Below, piece by piece: positions 15,810-23,806 of a stretch of DNA of 37,384 nt (within the stretch, counting starts at the first letter, position 1; each line of letters begins with the position of its first letter). The position numbers were made by a program, and so were the translations under genes. The notes beneath the pieces are model-generated. The model did not search any database, had not been told where the DNA came from, and was given only the letters and a program-made list of their open reading frames with translations. This DNA is from Novosphingobium sp. B 225 (GTDB lineage: Bacteria > Pseudomonadota > Alphaproteobacteria > Sphingomonadales > Sphingomonadaceae), in assembly GCF_002198665.1 (NCBI RefSeq), contig NZ_MWLM01000066.1, positions 9,266-46,649 on the forward strand, in the 5' to 3' direction.

Positions 15810-15822
15810 GGGTCAGGACCTA
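15810..15822. repeat. Isolated terminus matching the MITE-like element
   Basis: GGGTCAGGACCTA, preceded by TA at 15808-15809, equals the outer 13 bases of the element at 5215-5368 (consensus of its two arms). No second arm is seen nearby. The last three bases form the stop codon of the DUF4132 gene. The rest of the gap 15720-15809 holds a short CCCC/GGGG hairpin and nothing else I can name. Confidence 0.45.
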
Positions 15823-18800
15823 AAGCTGGGCGAGGATCACCGGATCGGTGATCTTGTCATCCTGCGCCAGCAGCAGCGCCTTTGACAGGATGATCGACAA
15901 GGTGCGATCGCCCTCAAACGGCAGCCAGATGCGGTCTGCGCCAACGGAGGATTTGGGCACGATACAGATGTGCCGTCCGCCGCGCGAACATGCGCCCGAA
16001 CCAAGGTGGATCTCATAGCGATGGCGCGTACCCTGGACGATCAGGGCATTGGCTTCGAGTGACAGTTGCTTGGCAAACTTCAGCCGGGGCACGATCCGTT
16101 CCAGCATGGCGCGGCGGCGCTTGCCGGATTCGACCAGATTCGCGGTGTTGGTGTGCCGCCAATAGGCATCGGCCACGCCGCGCCGCCACTGGTTGGGATG
16201 GGCCGCGTCCTCGCCCCCGTCGAGCCACTGCGGGTCGGCCGCGATCGAGGTGACGGCGGTAAACAGGTCACAGTGCCGCATCACTTCCGAAAAGACCACG
16301 GCGGGCACCTGTTCCAGCGGTATCGGTTCGCCGCGATCGGGGCCTTGCGCTGAATCCTTTGCCCCCGGGGCAACCCGGTAGAAGCACACCCGATCGGTCG
16401 CGACATAGCTGTAGGCGGCGCTATCGTTGACCTCGGGCGATTCCCCGCCCGCGCCTTCGGCCCAATATTCGGCCAGCAGGCCATGTTCTGGGATCAGGAT
16501 GTGCCACGGCTTGTCGTTGGGCGCATCGACCCACATCCGGTGGGTGACGTTCCAGCCGTTGATCCGCGCCAGGGTCATCGCCTGATGCTGCTTGAGGATG
16601 TGCGCGGCCCAGCGATTGGTGTAGGTCCGCGTCGCGCGTTCGGCATTGGTCAGTGCATAGACCTCGCGCCAGACCTGCGCGAACGGCTGGGTCAGCTGCA
16701 GAACCTCCAGCCGGTCACGCCAGGCTTCCACCGCCTCGATCGTATCGTCCATCGGGTGCCACAGCCGGATCGTCGCCCCGGCAATGACAACCGGCTGGCC
16801 AGCAACGTCCAGCAGAGCTTCACCGGCTTCATCTGCCAACGCCGCACGGCGGGTGCCGTCCGCAGCTTCGACCCACCACACCAGTTTGCGGGCCAGCGCG
16901 CGGGTCAGCGGATGATCGAAATAGCGCGCCTGCCACTGCGTTGCGGCCCAGCTGCGATCCTTGAGGTACAGCTGCTGCAGCCGCTGCGGCTGGATCGATA
17001 GATCGGCCTGCAAGTCCTTCAGATCGTCGCGCAGTTCCTTGTAGGTCTCCTTTTCCGCTTTCATTGCGGCGGACGGACCTTTCAGTTCGGTGCCTGCCGC
17101 ATTGAACCAGCGCAGTTCTGCATCGGCGCCCGACACAGCCAGCAGCGCATGGCCGCTTTCGAAATCGACCTTGCGCGTGCCTTGCTGGTCAAGCCCATGG
17201 GTGGGCACGGTGATCTCGTCCAGCTCGGCACGGGACATGCCCGCACGCGCGGCAGCGGCGTTGAGCTGGCCATCGATCCGGGCCTTGATCTTGGGATACT
17301 TGGTCCGCGCCAGCACCCGCGCGAGATAGGGCACCCCGGCCCCGTCCGGCAGGTTCGCCAGCGCCCAGACGCAGGCATTGCCCAGCTTCTCACAGCGGAT
17401 CCCCGCGCCCTTGCGCGTGACATAGCACTGCTTCAGCGCATAGTCGGCCAGCACACTGCCAACCTGATCGGCAGGCAGCAAGTGCGCGATATAGATCAGC
17501 GTGCGGATGTGCTGTTCGCCAGTCACGCCGAACATTCCGGCATAGGGACTGCTGACTGCCGTGATCCGCGCCAGCTGCTGGACCCACAGTTCCGGCGGGA
17601 GCAGCGCGAACACGGCGCGGGCATCCTTGATCCATTTGGCGGGCGGTTCGCTCTTGGTTTCGATCTGCTGGGCCAGTCCGGCCAGATGGCGCAGCACTTC
17701 AGGCCGGGTTTCAGCAAACGGCCGCAGCGCTTCGCGCTTGTCATGCAGCATCCGCGCCCGGTCCAGGAAGCATCCCAGATAGGAACCGGCAAATGGGTCA
17801 TCCTGGCCCGTATAATTGTTGGCGATCCCGCCTTCGCGCAGCAGCCGCAGCACCAGCTGGTTCCGCGCCGGGCCTTCGGGCAGGGCCTGACCCGCATCGG
17901 CAATGGCGATGAGCTTGCCCAGCAGCGCATCGTGCGGGCCGGTGTAGAGCCGGGGTTCCATCAGGTTGCCAAAATGGCGTTCGAACTTGTCGAGGTGCTG
18001 ATAATAGCCGATTTCGAACGGTGGCAGATCCAGTGGGGGCAGGGCTTCCGGCGCGACAGGAGCTGCGGCGGTGCCGATCGGATTGCCGCGGATTGCGGTT
18101 TCGACATCACCGGCCCAGGCGGCATACTCCGGCCGGCCAACCAGCAGCGCCAGTTCTTTAGCGGTCGCCCCATCCGGAAAGCGGCTGACGGTTTTGATCA
18201 GTTCGCGCAGGATCTGGCGGCTGGTTTCCTTGTGATGCTTGCCATCGTTACCCAGCAGCCACACCAGCCGTGCATGATCGCGGTCCGGATCGGGCAGTTC
18301 GATCGCACCTTTGGCCAATTCATAGGCCAGACTGTCCAGCTTGGGCAGTCCGCGATTCCCCTCGCCATAGCAATGCGACCAGCGGCCATCGACCTTGCCG
18401 AGATAGGCCAGGTTATCATAGCCGCGCGGCGTCACGATATAGCTCAGCAGGAATGACAGCGCGGCGCCGCGTTCGGTCTTGTCCCCGCCCAGCAGGGTTT
18501 TCAGCGCCGGCGGGAACGCGGCACGGTTGCCGTAAAGGGCTTTGCCATCGTCGAGCGTATATTCCAGAGCCGGGCCAAGCAGGGGGCCAGCCTGCGCGAA
18601 CAGTTCGGCGCGCACCGCGGTGACTTCGGTTCCCTGCCGATCCCATTTGCGCATTGTCGGCACTTCGGTCCGGTCGATCCCGGCCCCGGCAGTTGCGCTG
18701 TCGATGAACCGCAGCATATTGATGAAGCCGTTTGCTTCGGATCGGCACAGCGCGTCGATCATTTCGATCGCTTTGGGCCGCAGCTGCGCATCGAGCGCGG

Positions 18801-19488
18801 CGTGCTGCAGCACCAGGGCAAGGAATTCGGTACTCCAGCACTGGTCGATGCGCAGGTGGGGAACAATCCGCAGATAATTGTCCAGCACCAGCGCAAGCTG
18901 CTGACCGGTCACAGGCCAGACGGCCTCAGCGCGCTTGTCCAGGTGGTCCAGAGCTGCATTCATCACGCCGATATAGGCGCTGCGCAGGTTCGGCTCGCGG
19001 GCTTCGCGGAACACCAGCGGGACCATGAGCCCGTGCAGGCTGGCAGCCAGTTCGCACAGAAGATGGGCCGGGGCCTGTGTTTTGAGCAGTTCCTGGCCGA
19101 ACTCCCGGCCGGCCCGTTCGGCGGTAAAGCCGCTGGCCAGCGCGGTACCGGAAAAGTGGCTGATAACCTGCACCGCCAGACGGGTGGCAAGGGGCTCGCG
19201 CGGTTTTGCCTGGGATGCCGGTTCAGGGCTCGGCGGGGCCGCACGGGGCTGCGCTGGCGGCGGTGCAAAGGCTTGCGGTTGCGGTTGGGCTTGCGGTTGG
19301 GCTTGCGGCGGGGCGGGGCGCAGTTCGGCGCCGTCCTTGGCCCACTGCTCCATCCGCTGCGAAAAGCCTGACGGCACCTGCGGGGGAGCCGTGCGGCGGC
19401 CGAACCCGCCGGTCGGGCGCGGAGCCTGGCCGGAGGCTTGCTGCGTGGCATCGTTGATCCGGCCCAGAATCTTGTCGAAAAAGCTCAT
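15820..19488 (-). CDS. Large DUF4132-type protein (1,222 aa)
   Basis: A 1,222-residue cytoplasmic protein. Residues 1-20 form a short conserved start, 20-105 are a low-complexity Pro/Ala/Gln linker (repeated PQAQPQ), 105-800 are helical and repeat-like, and the C-terminal third matches what I know of DUF4132. It ends in the motif set LGSGAC, CIVP, LPFEGD and LSIILSKALLLA, with an Asp-Pro-x-Ile tail. The biochemical function of this family is not established; older annotations link some members to molybdate metabolism (MolR), which is weak. The gene begins 4 bp after a small gene whose product ends in Gly-Gly, with its ribosome site inside the last codons of that gene. The stop codon falls in a MITE-like terminus, so the extreme C-terminus may be slightly altered. 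Confidence 0.75.
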   Translation of the reverse strand: MSFFDKILGRINDATQQASGQAPRPTGGFGRRTAPPQVPSGFSQRMEQWAKDGAELRPAPPQAQPQAQPQPQAFAPPPAQPRAAPPSPEPASQAKPREPLATRLAVQVISHFSGTALASGFTAERAGREFGQELLKTQAPAHLLCELAASLHGLMVPLVFREAREPNLRSAYIGVMNAALDHLDKRAEAVWPVTGQQLALVLDNYLRIVPHLRIDQCWSTEFLALVLQHAALDAQLRPKAIEMIDALCRSEANGFINMLRFIDSATAGAGIDRTEVPTMRKWDRQGTEVTAVRAELFAQAGPLLGPALEYTLDDGKALYGNRAAFPPALKTLLGGDKTERGAALSFLLSYIVTPRGYDNLAYLGKVDGRWSHCYGEGNRGLPKLDSLAYELAKGAIELPDPDRDHARLVWLLGNDGKHHKETSRQILRELIKTVSRFPDGATAKELALLVGRPEYAAWAGDVETAIRGNPIGTAAAPVAPEALPPLDLPPFEIGYYQHLDKFERHFGNLMEPRLYTGPHDALLGKLIAIADAGQALPEGPARNQLVLRLLREGGIANNYTGQDDPFAGSYLGCFLDRARMLHDKREALRPFAETRPEVLRHLAGLAQQIETKSEPPAKWIKDARAVFALLPPELWVQQLARITAVSSPYAGMFGVTGEQHIRTLIYIAHLLPADQVGSVLADYALKQCYVTRKGAGIRCEKLGNACVWALANLPDGAGVPYLARVLARTKYPKIKARIDGQLNAAAARAGMSRAELDEITVPTHGLDQQGTRKVDFESGHALLAVSGADAELRWFNAAGTELKGPSAAMKAEKETYKELRDDLKDLQADLSIQPQRLQQLYLKDRSWAATQWQARYFDHPLTRALARKLVWWVEAADGTRRAALADEAGEALLDVAGQPVVIAGATIRLWHPMDDTIEAVEAWRDRLEVLQLTQPFAQVWREVYALTNAERATRTYTNRWAAHILKQHQAMTLARINGWNVTHRMWVDAPNDKPWHILIPEHGLLAEYWAEGAGGESPEVNDSAAYSYVATDRVCFYRVAPGAKDSAQGPDRGEPIPLEQVPAVVFSEVMRHCDLFTAVTSIAADPQWLDGGEDAAHPNQWRRGVADAYWRHTNTANLVESGKRRRAMLERIVPRLKFAKQLSLEANALIVQGTRHRYEIHLGSGACSRGGRHICIVPKSSVGADRIWLPFEGDRTLSIILSKALLLAQDDKITDPVILAQL

Positions 19489-19492
19489 CGCA

Positions 19493-19930
19493 TCATCCTC
19501 CCTGCAATGGGGTCAGCAACAGGAAGGTCGCCTCGCCGGTGCGGTCGAGTTCGATTACCTGATCCAGGCTATCGGCCTGCCGATCATCGAGCAGGACGAA
19601 GAAGCTGTTGTCGAGAAAGCCCTGTTCCGCGGCGTCCAACAGGCGCTCGCGCTGAGGCAGGGTGCCGGTCTTGCAGGGTGTGAACAACGTGGCGCGCAGC
19701 CCTTTCTCAGGGCCATTGAGCCGCCATTCACGGCTGCCCGAAAGGCCGTTGGCCGCTTCCTCTTCTGCTGCGCGCGCGGCTATCAATCGCGCTTCGAGTG
19801 CATCGGTGGCAGCTTCGAGTTCCAGATCGACCCGGGCATGGATCAGTTCGCGGACGGTAATGCTGGGTCGCAGCAGCGGGGCCTTGCCGCGCACCAGCCG
19901 TTCACCTCCAACCTCGTCGATCAGCAGCAT
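19493..19930 (-). CDS. Small protein with C-terminal Gly-Gly, partner of the DUF4132 protein
   Basis: A 145-residue protein without signal or membrane segment. An N-terminal beta-strand region (LLIDEVGGERL, then SITVRELIHARV) is followed by a charged Ala/Glu-rich helix at about 35-62. The C-terminal segment has alternating strands (FFVLLDDRQ, DQVIEL, ATFLLLTPL) and ends in exactly Gln-Gly-Gly. A strand pattern closing in a free di-glycine is typical of ubiquitin-like beta-grasp proteins (MoaD, ThiS, Ubl). From memory, proteins with similar T-F-L-x-L-x-P-L-x-G-G ends occur beside DUF4132 genes. No function is established. GGAGGGG precedes the start, and the gene lies 39 bp after the GPH transporter gene. 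Confidence 0.7.
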   Translation of the reverse strand: MLLIDEVGGERLVRGKAPLLRPSITVRELIHARVDLELEAATDALEARLIAARAAEEEAANGLSGSREWRLNGPEKGLRATLFTPCKTGTLPQRERLLDAAEQGFLDNSFFVLLDDRQADSLDQVIELDRTGEATFLLLTPLQGG

Positions 19931-19969
19931 GGATCCCCTCCAGTCGGGAGAGCCATATGTCCGGTATGA

Positions 19970-21292
19970 TTAAGATTTTATGGCTTTGGGCCGGGTCAGG
20001 TTGCTCTCTGGCCAGCAGAGCACGACCAGGATCTGCAGGATCAGCAAGGCCATTACCCCGCCGTAATAGGACCAGCGGATCATGCTTCTGGCCAGGTCGC
20101 TGACTGCCCCCGGATCATACCGCGCGGCGGCCAGCATAAAGGCGATCCCGGCCGTGCCCACCGCCATGCCCAGCTTGGTCGCCAGACTGATCCCGGCAGA
20201 AAGCAGTCCTTCCTTGCGCGTGCCGAACAGGTGTTCGTGAAAATCGACGGTCTGCGCGATCATCGCAAAGGCCGATGTAATGGTGATCGAATTGGCGAGG
20301 CACGCGATGATGTAGACAGCCAGGAACAGCGGTGGCCTTGCTTCCAGCAAGGGCAGTACGGCAAACAGCGCAGCGGCAATTGCCAATGCGCCAGCCGTGC
20401 CCAGCCGGATTCCGGTTCGCGTCAGGATCGCCGGTGCTACGAAGGCGGACAGCAGCAGCATACCCGCGACCGCTGGCAGCATTACCGATATCAGCCACGG
20501 CTGGCGCAGCACGTCGATCGCGAAATAGACCGTTATCGCCATCATCCCGCCAAACCGCACGAAATAGAGCAGGCAAGTGAGAAAGGTGACCAGCCAGGCC
20601 CGGTTGCGCAGCATCCGGCCGATTTCAGGCAACAGGGCAAAGTGCGGCGGGCTTTCGTCCACCACTCGTTCCCGGCAATTGCGATACAGCGCGGTGATTG
20701 CGAACAGGCCGATCACCGCAAACAGTGCGGCCGCCACGCGGTAGCCTTTCGGATCGTTTTCACCGCCGAACTGCGCCAGGATTGGCTGAACTGCTGCCGT
20801 GCCCAACACCACGGATACGGCCGTGCCGATCGATCGCATTCCCCCCAGCTTTAGCCGTTCGGACTGGTCTGTGGTCATCATTGGCATCAGCGCGGTATAG
20901 GGAATCGCGCCAAGGCTCATCAGGATTCCCAGCGCCTTGAAGGTCAGGAAAGCATAGACCAGCTGGGCGGTCTGGCCCCATGGCGGGACCATGAATACTG
21001 CCACCGAAACCAGAGCATAGGGCAGCGCAGAAAACAGGAAATAGGGCCGGGTGCGTCCCCAGCGGGTGCGGGTGCGATCAACCGATACGCCGACCATCAG
21101 ATCGATCACTGCGTCGAGCAGCCGCGCGACCAGAAAGATCGTCCCCACCGCCGCCGCGGGAAGCCGCACCACGTTGACATAGTACATCAGCAGAAAGCCG
21201 CTCGCCATATTGTAGGGCAGGCTGAAGCCCATATCGCCAAAGCCATAGCTCAAGCGTTCCTTCAGGCTCAGCGCCCTAGCGGTTCCAGCCAT
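19970..21292 (-). CDS. GPH-family sugar:cation symporter
   Basis: A 440-residue permease of the glycoside-pentoside-hexuronide family (MelB/XylP type). Evidence is the N-terminal LKERLSYGFGDMGFSLPYNM segment, the ARLLDAVIDLMVGVSVDRTRTRWGR stretch (Asp residues of helices II and loop 2-3), and twelve hydrophobic segments. Family members co-transport glycosides or free sugars with Na+ or H+. It is thus the most specific sugar transporter in the window and a good candidate for uptake of trimmed glycosides. ATG 21292 was chosen because the family motif follows directly and GGGAGA lies eight bases upstream; a start at 21331 adds an arginine-rich tail. The operator-like site at 21377 lies between it and the divergent dioxygenase gene. 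Confidence 0.86.
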   Translation of the reverse strand: MAGTARALSLKERLSYGFGDMGFSLPYNMASGFLLMYYVNVVRLPAAAVGTIFLVARLLDAVIDLMVGVSVDRTRTRWGRTRPYFLFSALPYALVSVAVFMVPPWGQTAQLVYAFLTFKALGILMSLGAIPYTALMPMMTTDQSERLKLGGMRSIGTAVSVVLGTAAVQPILAQFGGENDPKGYRVAAALFAVIGLFAITALYRNCRERVVDESPPHFALLPEIGRMLRNRAWLVTFLTCLLYFVRFGGMMAITVYFAIDVLRQPWLISVMLPAVAGMLLLSAFVAPAILTRTGIRLGTAGALAIAAALFAVLPLLEARPPLFLAVYIIACLANSITITSAFAMIAQTVDFHEHLFGTRKEGLLSAGISLATKLGMAVGTAGIAFMLAAARYDPGAVSDLARSMIRWSYYGGVMALLILQILVVLCWPESNLTRPKAIKS

Positions 21293-21354
21293 GGCCGCTC
21301 TCCCGGTTCGCGGCCCCGCGCGCCGCCCCATGGCGGCTGCGTTTGCCTGGCAAC

Positions 21355-21390
21355 TTGACTTGCTGCTATTTTATTAGAACATGTATTCTC
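21355..21390 (+). promoter_or_regulatory. Operator-like site and promoter block before the dioxygenase gene
   Basis: TTGACT (21355-21360), GCTGCTAT, then GAACATGTATTC (21377-21388) form a block that closely resembles 23692-23728 in front of the TonB-dependent receptor. The core GAAC-ATGT-ATTC is a full match to GAAY-N4-RTTC and is flanked by TTA and TCA. A standard -10 at the right distance is not obvious. The 261-bp gap 21293-21553 separates this gene from the divergent GPH transporter, and I see nothing else defined in it. Confidence 0.55.
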
Positions 21391-21553
21391 ATTGGCTGAT
21401 GATCGCGTCAAGCCGCTTGGCGAGGATCAGCCGACCTATCGAGGGCATGGATAGGAACGCTCCACCTCTTTGGCGAGCCGCTTGCGCACACTCTGCTATG
21501 GGGCATTGCAAGCAGCGTCGCCGCAGCGGCGCATATGAGATAAGGAACTGGGG

Positions 21554-22456
21554 ATGAGCCGCGTTACCGAAATCCGCTATGTCGGCTATGGCGTGACTGA
21601 CCTTGAAGGTGAACGTGCCTTCTATGCCGACAGCTGGGGCCTGGAACCCGTGCCTTCGGACGATGGCATGGCCTGGTTCAAGGCACCGGGGCATGATGAA
21701 CATCACGTGGTCCGGCTGCGGCAGGCGGACGCAAACCGGATCGACGTGGTGGCGCTGGCGGCGGACAGCCGCGCCGATGTTGAAGCATTGTGCGAACGGG
21801 TCCGCGCTTCGGGCGGGCGGATCGTCCACGAACCGCGCGATCTGACCACGCCGGGCGGCGGCTATGGCTTTCGCTGCTTCAACCCGGATGGCCTGCAGTT
21901 CGAGATTTCCAGCGACGTTGCGCGCGGCGCCTCTCGCCCGGTTGAACGCTGGGAAGGGCTGCCGGTCAAGATCAGTCATATCGTTTTCCATTCACCCGAT
22001 CACAACGCGCTGGTCGCCTGGTTTGTCGATGTGCTGGGCTTCAAGGTGTCGGATTGGCTGGGCGATTTCATGGTGTTCCTGCGCTGCAATTCGGCGCACC
22101 ACCGCATCGCCTTGCTGCCGGGGCCGCCGTGTCTCAACCATGTGGCCTATGATATGACCGGGATCGACGGCATGATGCGCGGCGGGCACCGGCTCAAGGT
22201 CAAGGGTACGCCGATCCAGTGGGGGCCCGGGCGGCACACGGCGGGCGACAATGCCTTCAGCTATTTTGTCACCCCCGGCGGCTTCGCAGTCGAATACACC
22301 GCCGAGCTGGAGGAAGTCGATTTCGAAAGCCACCAGCCGGTGGTTTACACCCCCGCCCCCCTGGTGATGGACCAGTGGGGGATCGGCACGGGCGGCCCGC
22401 AGACCATGCCGCATCCTGAGCCCAATCCCGGGCTGTTTGTTGCCGTGGAGGCTTGA
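21554..22456 (+). CDS. Type I extradiol ring-cleavage dioxygenase (VOC fold)
   Basis: A 300-residue two-domain vicinal-oxygen-chelate protein of the BphC/2,3-dihydroxybiphenyl dioxygenase type. The 2-His-1-carboxylate iron ligands appear as His142 (KISHIVF), His196 (CLNHVAYD) and Glu247 (FAVEYTAE). Second-sphere residues are also present: AHHRIAL (182-183) and GRHTAGDN (His228). Domain 1 (residues 8-120) has lost the ligands, as usual in this family. It should open a catecholic ring next to the two hydroxyls, consistent with breakdown of a flavonoid-type or other polyphenolic aglycone. A hydrolase gene follows three bases after the stop, the classical order of a meta-cleavage step. Ribosome site AAGGA at 21542. 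Confidence 0.88.
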   Translation: MSRVTEIRYVGYGVTDLEGERAFYADSWGLEPVPSDDGMAWFKAPGHDEHHVVRLRQADANRIDVVALAADSRADVEALCERVRASGGRIVHEPRDLTTPGGGYGFRCFNPDGLQFEISSDVARGASRPVERWEGLPVKISHIVFHSPDHNALVAWFVDVLGFKVSDWLGDFMVFLRCNSAHHRIALLPGPPCLNHVAYDMTGIDGMMRGGHRLKVKGTPIQWGPGRHTAGDNAFSYFVTPGGFAVEYTAELEEVDFESHQPVVYTPAPLVMDQWGIGTGGPQTMPHPEPNPGLFVAVEA

Positions 22457-22459
22457 TCG

Positions 22460-23620
22460 ATGGCCCTGTTTGAACCCTTTCCGAACTACATCTGGAACCT
22501 GTCGGTCGCGATCGCGATGGAAAGCGGGGCGCAGATGGGCGAAGTGGTCGATGTGATCGCCGCCGCCAAAAGCGCGGCCGGGGAAAGCGCCGATGCGGGG
22601 ACGCAGGCGTTCATGCAGGCGTGGATGGCCAAGGCCGATACGCTGATCGGGCTGGCGGACGAGGACGCAGCCAGGGGCCGCAATTTCTCTGCCGGGCAAA
22701 AGCTGGAACGCGCCGCGCTCTACCTGCTCAATGGCGAGCGGATGCAGGCGCATGGTTCGCCCGGGCGGCTGGATGCGTTCAAGCGGGCGCGCGAATGCTT
22801 CGATCGCGGCATGGCGCTGGGTCAGCGCAATTGCGAACGGGTGGAAATTCCGCTCGGTAACGGTGCGGTGATGTCGGCGCTGTGGGTTCGTGCACCCGGT
22901 GACGGCAAGAAGCCCGCAGTGGTCTATTGCAACGGGCTCGATAGCAACAAGGAGCTGCTGTACTGGTCATGGTTGCCCCATGCGCTGGCGCGGCGCGGGA
23001 TTTCCACGCTGTGCGTCGATCAGCCGGGCACGGGCGAAGCGATCCGGCTGCATGGCTTGCCTGCCACCGCGCATTCGGAAGAATGGGCCAGCAAGGCGGT
23101 CGATTGGCTGGAACAGCAGCCGGAAGTTGATGCCAGCAAGATCGGCATGACCGGGATCTCGCTTGGCGGGCACTATGCCCCGCGCGCGGTTGCCTATGAA
23201 CCGCGCTTTGCCAGCGGGGCCTGCTGGGGCGCGAACCACAACTGGCACGAGGTCCAGTACGGCCGTCTCCAGCGCGAGGGCGAAAACCCCGTGCCGCATT
23301 ACTGGGGCCACGTAATGTGGGTGTTCGGCGCGAGCGACATGGATGACTTCTTCGAAAAGACCAAGGACATAAACCTCAATGGCCACATGGACCGGATCAA
23401 GGTGCCGTTCCTGGTCACCCACGGCGAAAATGATCGTCAGATCAACGTCAAATACGCCCACCAGGCCTACGAGCAACTGGTGAACAGTCCGCGCGCTGAA
23501 CTCAAGATCTTCACCCCGCGCGAAGGTGGGGTTGAGCATGTCGGGGCGGACAACATGGCGTTCGGACGGGACTATATCGCCGACTGGTTCGCCGAGACTT
23601 TGGGCGGCGCGGCAAGCTGA
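22460..23620 (+). CDS. Alpha/beta hydrolase, probable C-C bond hydrolase
   Basis: A 386-residue alpha/beta hydrolase with a helical N-terminal cap of about 130 residues, the layout of 2,6-dihydroxypseudooxynicotine hydrolase/FrsA-like proteins. The nucleophile is Ser234 (GISLGG), the acid Asp325 (HGENDRQ), and the base His360 (GVEHVGADN). The oxyanion-strand motif VVYCNGLDSNKE is at 154-165. No signal peptide. Enzymes of this group hydrolyse C-C bonds next to aromatic ketones. Directly behind an extradiol dioxygenase (GGAGG at 22447, three-base gap) it probably cleaves the ring-opened product or a diaryl ketone/chalcone-like intermediate. The exact substrate is open. Confidence 0.83.
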   Translation: MALFEPFPNYIWNLSVAIAMESGAQMGEVVDVIAAAKSAAGESADAGTQAFMQAWMAKADTLIGLADEDAARGRNFSAGQKLERAALYLLNGERMQAHGSPGRLDAFKRARECFDRGMALGQRNCERVEIPLGNGAVMSALWVRAPGDGKKPAVVYCNGLDSNKELLYWSWLPHALARRGISTLCVDQPGTGEAIRLHGLPATAHSEEWASKAVDWLEQQPEVDASKIGMTGISLGGHYAPRAVAYEPRFASGACWGANHNWHEVQYGRLQREGENPVPHYWGHVMWVFGASDMDDFFEKTKDINLNGHMDRIKVPFLVTHGENDRQINVKYAHQAYEQLVNSPRAELKIFTPREGGVEHVGADNMAFGRDYIADWFAETLGGAAS

Positions 23621-23691
23621 CAGCGGCGCGCGCCAGCCCAACCTATCGATCAATCAATATCGAAGTCATCTGCGCAATCGATGCGATGGGA

Positions 23692-23745
23692 TTGACTTTG
23701 CTGCTATGATATATGAAATCAGCATTCTAGTTTTAAGCATTCTAA
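23692..23745 (+). promoter_or_regulatory. Promoter region of the TonB-dependent receptor with repeated half-sites
   Basis: The stretch TTGACT, TTGCTGCTAT, then GAAATCAGCATTCTA copies the block at 21355-21390. Here the operator is degenerate (5-base centre) and a second copy of AGCATTCTA follows 16 bases after the first (23721-23729 and 23736-23744). The gap 23621-23806 holds nothing else that I can define. GGGGAGG lies about 11 bases before the receptor ATG. Confidence 0.45.
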
Positions 23746-23806
23746 TATGATCAACTCGCCAACGGGTGATCATTTGCGATCCTTTTGAGGGGAGGACATA
23801 CCTGTC

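Noticed and set aside
17149..18456. Plus-strand open frame of 435 codons opposite the DUF4132 gene
   Set aside because: It is low-complexity, Arg/Gln/Gly-rich translation with no domain or ribosome site, and the opposite frame is the conserved protein.
19220..19320. Short PQAQ-coding tandem repeat as a possible mobile or CRISPR-like repeat
   Set aside because: It encodes the in-frame low-complexity Pro/Gln linker of the DUF4132 protein; the units are too short and lack spacers.
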